7,452 nucleotides of DNA, taken from positions 1-7,452 of the forward strand of contig CALMTJ010000443.1 of assembly GCA_937872715.1 (NCBI GenBank). The letters run 5' to 3'. A program made the position numbers and the translations under genes. The notes under the pieces are model-generated. The model saw nothing but the letters and a program-made list of their open reading frames with translations, searched no databases and was not told the origin of the DNA. How positions within the stretch are numbered: the first letter of the stretch is position 1; every line of letters begins with the position of its first letter. Source of the DNA: an uncultured Methylobacteriaceae bacterium. GTDB taxonomy: Bacteria; Pseudomonadota; Alphaproteobacteria; Rhizobiales; Beijerinckiaceae. Shown in pieces: positions 5,768-7,452 of the stretch.

Positions 5768-5793
5768 GGCCGCGACGCAGCGGCCTTTAGAAC
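5768..5793 (-). promoter_or_regulatory. sdhC leader: possible -10 element and a perfect hairpin before the ribosome site
   Basis: On the minus strand GTTCTAAAG (5793-5785) contains TCTAAA, which matches the sigma-70 -10 consensus at four of six positions. It is followed at once by a perfect six-base inverted repeat, GGCCGC at 5785-5780 and GCGGCC at 5773-5768, with a six-base loop. The hairpin ends about nine bases before GGAG, the sdhC ribosome site. No convincing -35 element lies 16-18 bases upstream. TTGCAG followed 17 bases later by TAGGAA is an alternative weak promoter. The hairpin is seen directly; its role in transcript stability or translation is inference. Confidence 0.35.
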
Positions 5794-5809
5794 GGTTCCT
5801 AACGGCTCC

Positions 5810-5830
5810 GCCTGCGTGCTGCAACGCGGC
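5810..5830 (-). terminator. Imperfect hairpin between the permease gene and sdhC
   Basis: GCC-t-GCGT (5810-5817) pairs with ACGCGGC (5824-5830) around a six-base loop, giving seven pairs with one bulged base. It lies about 50 bases after the permease stop codon. There is no T-run on either side, so it could be a weak terminator, a processing site, or chance in GC-rich DNA. If it does not stop transcription, sdh could also be read from the permease promoter. Confidence 0.2.
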
Positions 5831-5879
5831 AGACCGGACGGAGGCGCATCCCGGCGGGCGACGACGGATTCGTGAACGC

Positions 5880-7223
5880 TCACCGGAGCGCTCCGAGGGC
5901 CGTCCACCACAGGAAGTCGAGCGGCACGATGCCGAAGAGCGACGAGGCCCCGAAGACGAGGCCGAGCCGAGCCGCGTCGCGGAGCCTTACGCCGCCGAGT
6001 TCGGACGCCACGACGATCGGCGGCGCCTGGTAGGGGAAGAAGACCGTCGAGAACCCGGCGACCTGGGCCATGATCACCGTCGGGAGTTCGAGCCCGCTCG
6101 CCCGCGACAGGTCGCCGGCGAGCGCCGTGTAGAGCGCCGGAGCGCCGTTCGCGGTGACGAGGAGGGTCAGGACCGTGGCGATGGCCGCCAGGATCGCGAA
6201 GTCGCGTGCCGGCGCCCCCGGTTCGAGCGGGGCGACGGACAGGAGGGCGCGGCCCAGCGCCGAGCCGAGGCCGGTCTCGGCCGCGACGGCGACCAGTCCC
6301 AGCACCCCGGCGATGTAGAAGCAGACCCGCAGGTTGATCTGCCCGAAGATCTCGGGCGGGACGACGCCGATGCGGGGCAGGAGGCAGAGCACGGCGGCCG
6401 AGAGGCCGATCCAGGCCGGCTGGATGTGGTGGATGGCGTCCGTCATCCACAGGAGCAGCGTCGCGACCAGGATCGCGGCCAGGCGCCACTCGGCCGTCGA
6501 CAAGGGCGGCGCCTGGAGGCGCTGACGCGGGGCGGGACGCAGACGGTCCGGGAACAACCTGCACACGAGCCCGACCAGCACCGCGCCCTTCGCGACGGCG
6601 AGGACCGGCCCGTGCAGGAGGAGGTAGGGGAGATAGCGAAGCGTGATCCCGTACAGGGTCTCCGCCGCCCCCGCCATCACGAGGTTCGGGACGTTCGCGG
6701 GCAGGATCGCGGCGGACAGGATGGGCGTCGCGAAGCCGACGGACAGGACGGCGCCGGCGCGGCCGGTGCTTCCGGCCGGGAGCCCGAGCTCGTCGCAGAG
6801 CGCGAGCACCACCGGGACGAGGAGCGCGATGCGGCCGAGGTTGGACGGCATCACGAAGGCGAGCGCCACGGCCAGCACCACGAGCCCGGCGATGAAGCGG
6901 CCGTAGGACGCGGAGAGCGGCCGGGCGAGGCCGCGGGCGAGGCGGGCGCCGAGCCCGGTCCGGGTCATGGCGACCCCGACCACGAGGCCGGACAGGACGA
7001 GCCAGAAGGCCGAGGACGCGAAGCCGGAGAAGATCGTGGCGGGCGGCGCGATCCGGGTGATCGCCGACGCTGCGAAGAAGCCGAGCGTCGCAACGATCTC
7101 CGACACGATCCCGGTCGCCCACAGGAACAACGTCACGGCCGCGAGCAGGCCTGCGGCGATCATGGACGGGGCGGGCCGGCTTTCGTCATGGACGAAGCTC
7201 TGCACCCACCCTCTAGGAGACAC
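5880..7223 (-). CDS. SLC13/DASS-like anion permease (substrate unknown)
   Basis: 447 residues, an integral inner-membrane protein with about eleven hydrophobic segments in two similar halves (about 21-225 and 247-447). This fits the divalent anion:Na+ symporter fold (ion transporter superfamily). Each half has a helical hairpin with a short polar motif in the place where DASS carriers have Ser-Asn-Thr. The first reads MPSNLGRIALL (Ser127-Asn128) and the second VTANGAPAL (Asn359). LPANVPN (174-180) and PYQAPP (397-402) are other conserved breaks. Neither motif keeps the Thr and the second lacks the Ser, so the substrate may be unusual or Na+ may not be the coupling ion. The start is uncertain: GTG 7223, GTG 7205 and ATG 7163 are in frame and none has a good ribosome site. 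ATG 7163 would drop a polar N-terminus and widen the divergent promoter. A LysR-type regulator diverges from it, the common arrangement for an inducible carboxylate or anion carrier. It ends 130 bases before sdhC. Confidence 0.82.
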   Translation of the reverse strand: MSPRGWVQSFVHDESRPAPSMIAAGLLAAVTLFLWATGIVSEIVATLGFFAASAITRIAPPATIFSGFASSAFWLVLSGLVVGVAMTRTGLGARLARGLARPLSASYGRFIAGLVVLAVALAFVMPSNLGRIALLVPVVLALCDELGLPAGSTGRAGAVLSVGFATPILSAAILPANVPNLVMAGAAETLYGITLRYLPYLLLHGPVLAVAKGAVLVGLVCRLFPDRLRPAPRQRLQAPPLSTAEWRLAAILVATLLLWMTDAIHHIQPAWIGLSAAVLCLLPRIGVVPPEIFGQINLRVCFYIAGVLGLVAVAAETGLGSALGRALLSVAPLEPGAPARDFAILAAIATVLTLLVTANGAPALYTALAGDLSRASGLELPTVIMAQVAGFSTVFFPYQAPPIVVASELGGVRLRDAARLGLVFGASSLFGIVPLDFLWWTALGALR

Positions 7224-7271
7224 AATCCGTAAGTTCTAAAGTGCGCCTTCGCCAACCGCGAAGGATGCACG
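7224..7271. promoter_or_regulatory. Divergent promoter/operator region between permease and LysR regulator
   Basis: At most 48 bases separate the two divergent genes if the permease starts at GTG 7223, and 108 if it starts at ATG 7163. The stretch ACAATCCGTAAGTTCTAAAG (7222-7241) is the most AT-rich part of this end of the window. It probably holds the promoter elements, including TCTAAA as a possible -10 for the regulator. LysR-type regulators normally bind such shared regions and control both genes. I could not pick out a convincing T-N11-A operator with dyad symmetry. Confidence 0.4.
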
Positions 7272-7452
7272 ATGAGGGTCGATCTCGTGGATCTCAGCCT
7301 CTTCCGGCACGTGGCCGAGGCGGGATCGATCACGCGCGGGGCGGAGCGGGCCCATCTCGCGCTCGCGGCCGCCTCGACCCGCATCCGGGCGCTGGAGCGG
7401 GATCTCGGGGCGGCGCTCCTCCTGCGCGGCCGGACCGGGATCGTGCCGACCC
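7272..7452 (+). CDS. LysR-family transcriptional regulator, N-terminal part (cut by window edge)
   Basis: ATG 7272 is preceded by AAGGA with a six-base spacing. The 60 complete codons encode a LysR winged helix-turn-helix: DLSLFRHVAEAGSITRGAER (residues 7-26), a recognition helix around LALAAASTRIRALE (29-42), then RDLGAALLLRGRTGIVPT. The pattern F-x-x-V-A-E-x-G-S, A-A-A-S-x-R-I-R and L-E-x-D-L-G is the family signature. The effector-binding domain lies outside the window, so the inducer is unknown. It is divergent from the SLC13-like permease gene and is the likely regulator of it, and probably of itself. Confidence 0.92.
   Translation, partial: MRVDLVDLSLFRHVAEAGSITRGAERAHLALAAASTRIRALERDLGAALLLRGRTGIVPT

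Noticed and set aside
5515..7122. 535-codon minus-strand open frame across the permease and sdhC
   Set aside because: It is a shadow in another frame, lacks membrane segments and crosses two real genes.
5712..7232. 506-codon plus-strand open frame rich in Arg, Gly, Glu and Asp
   Set aside because: It is antisense to the permease and the sdhC leader. Its composition is the typical shadow of a high-GC membrane-protein gene, and no domain is recognisable.

Overview
The window reads as chromosomal DNA of a GC-rich alphaproteobacterium. Methylobacteriaceae or a close Hyphomicrobiales relative is my best guess. The evidence is the alphaproteobacterial type of all four succinate dehydrogenase subunits, an Omp19-like lipoprotein of the kind known from Brucella and relatives, very high third-position GC, and an intergenic palindrome of a type common in this class. 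The genus is inference from sequence style, not a database match.

Layout, right to left along the minus strand, which carries almost everything. A LysR-type regulator starts at 7272 on the plus strand and runs off the window. Divergent from it is an SLC13/DASS-like permease (7223 to 5880). After a 130-base promoter/leader region comes the succinate dehydrogenase (complex II) locus: sdhC (5749-5339), sdhD (5327-4902), a palindromic intergenic element (4804-4888), then sdhA (4787-2937). sdhB (1228-446) does not follow sdhA directly. About 1.7 kb of cargo lies between them, all co-oriented and tightly packed: a VapD-family ribonuclease gene, a WcaF-like hexapeptide acetyltransferase, a DUF433 antitoxin-like gene, and a DUF5615 PIN-like toxin gene split by a frameshift. 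The cargo stop codon overlaps the sdhB start codon (TGATG). At the left edge a proline-rich lipoprotein of the Omp19/Inh protease-inhibitor family begins at 341 and is cut by the window end.

How it works together: SdhC and SdhD anchor SdhA (covalent FAD, succinate oxidation) and SdhB (three Fe-S clusters) to the membrane and pass electrons to quinone. All cofactor ligands I could check are present, so complex II looks intact. The unusual part is the toxin/antitoxin-like and acetyltransferase cargo embedded inside this central-metabolism operon. The decayed state of the DUF5615 gene and the coupling of its reading frame to sdhB are the points most worth a second look. No tRNA, rRNA, CRISPR array, transposase or riboswitch was recognised. 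No stretch longer than 130 bases lacks a gene.
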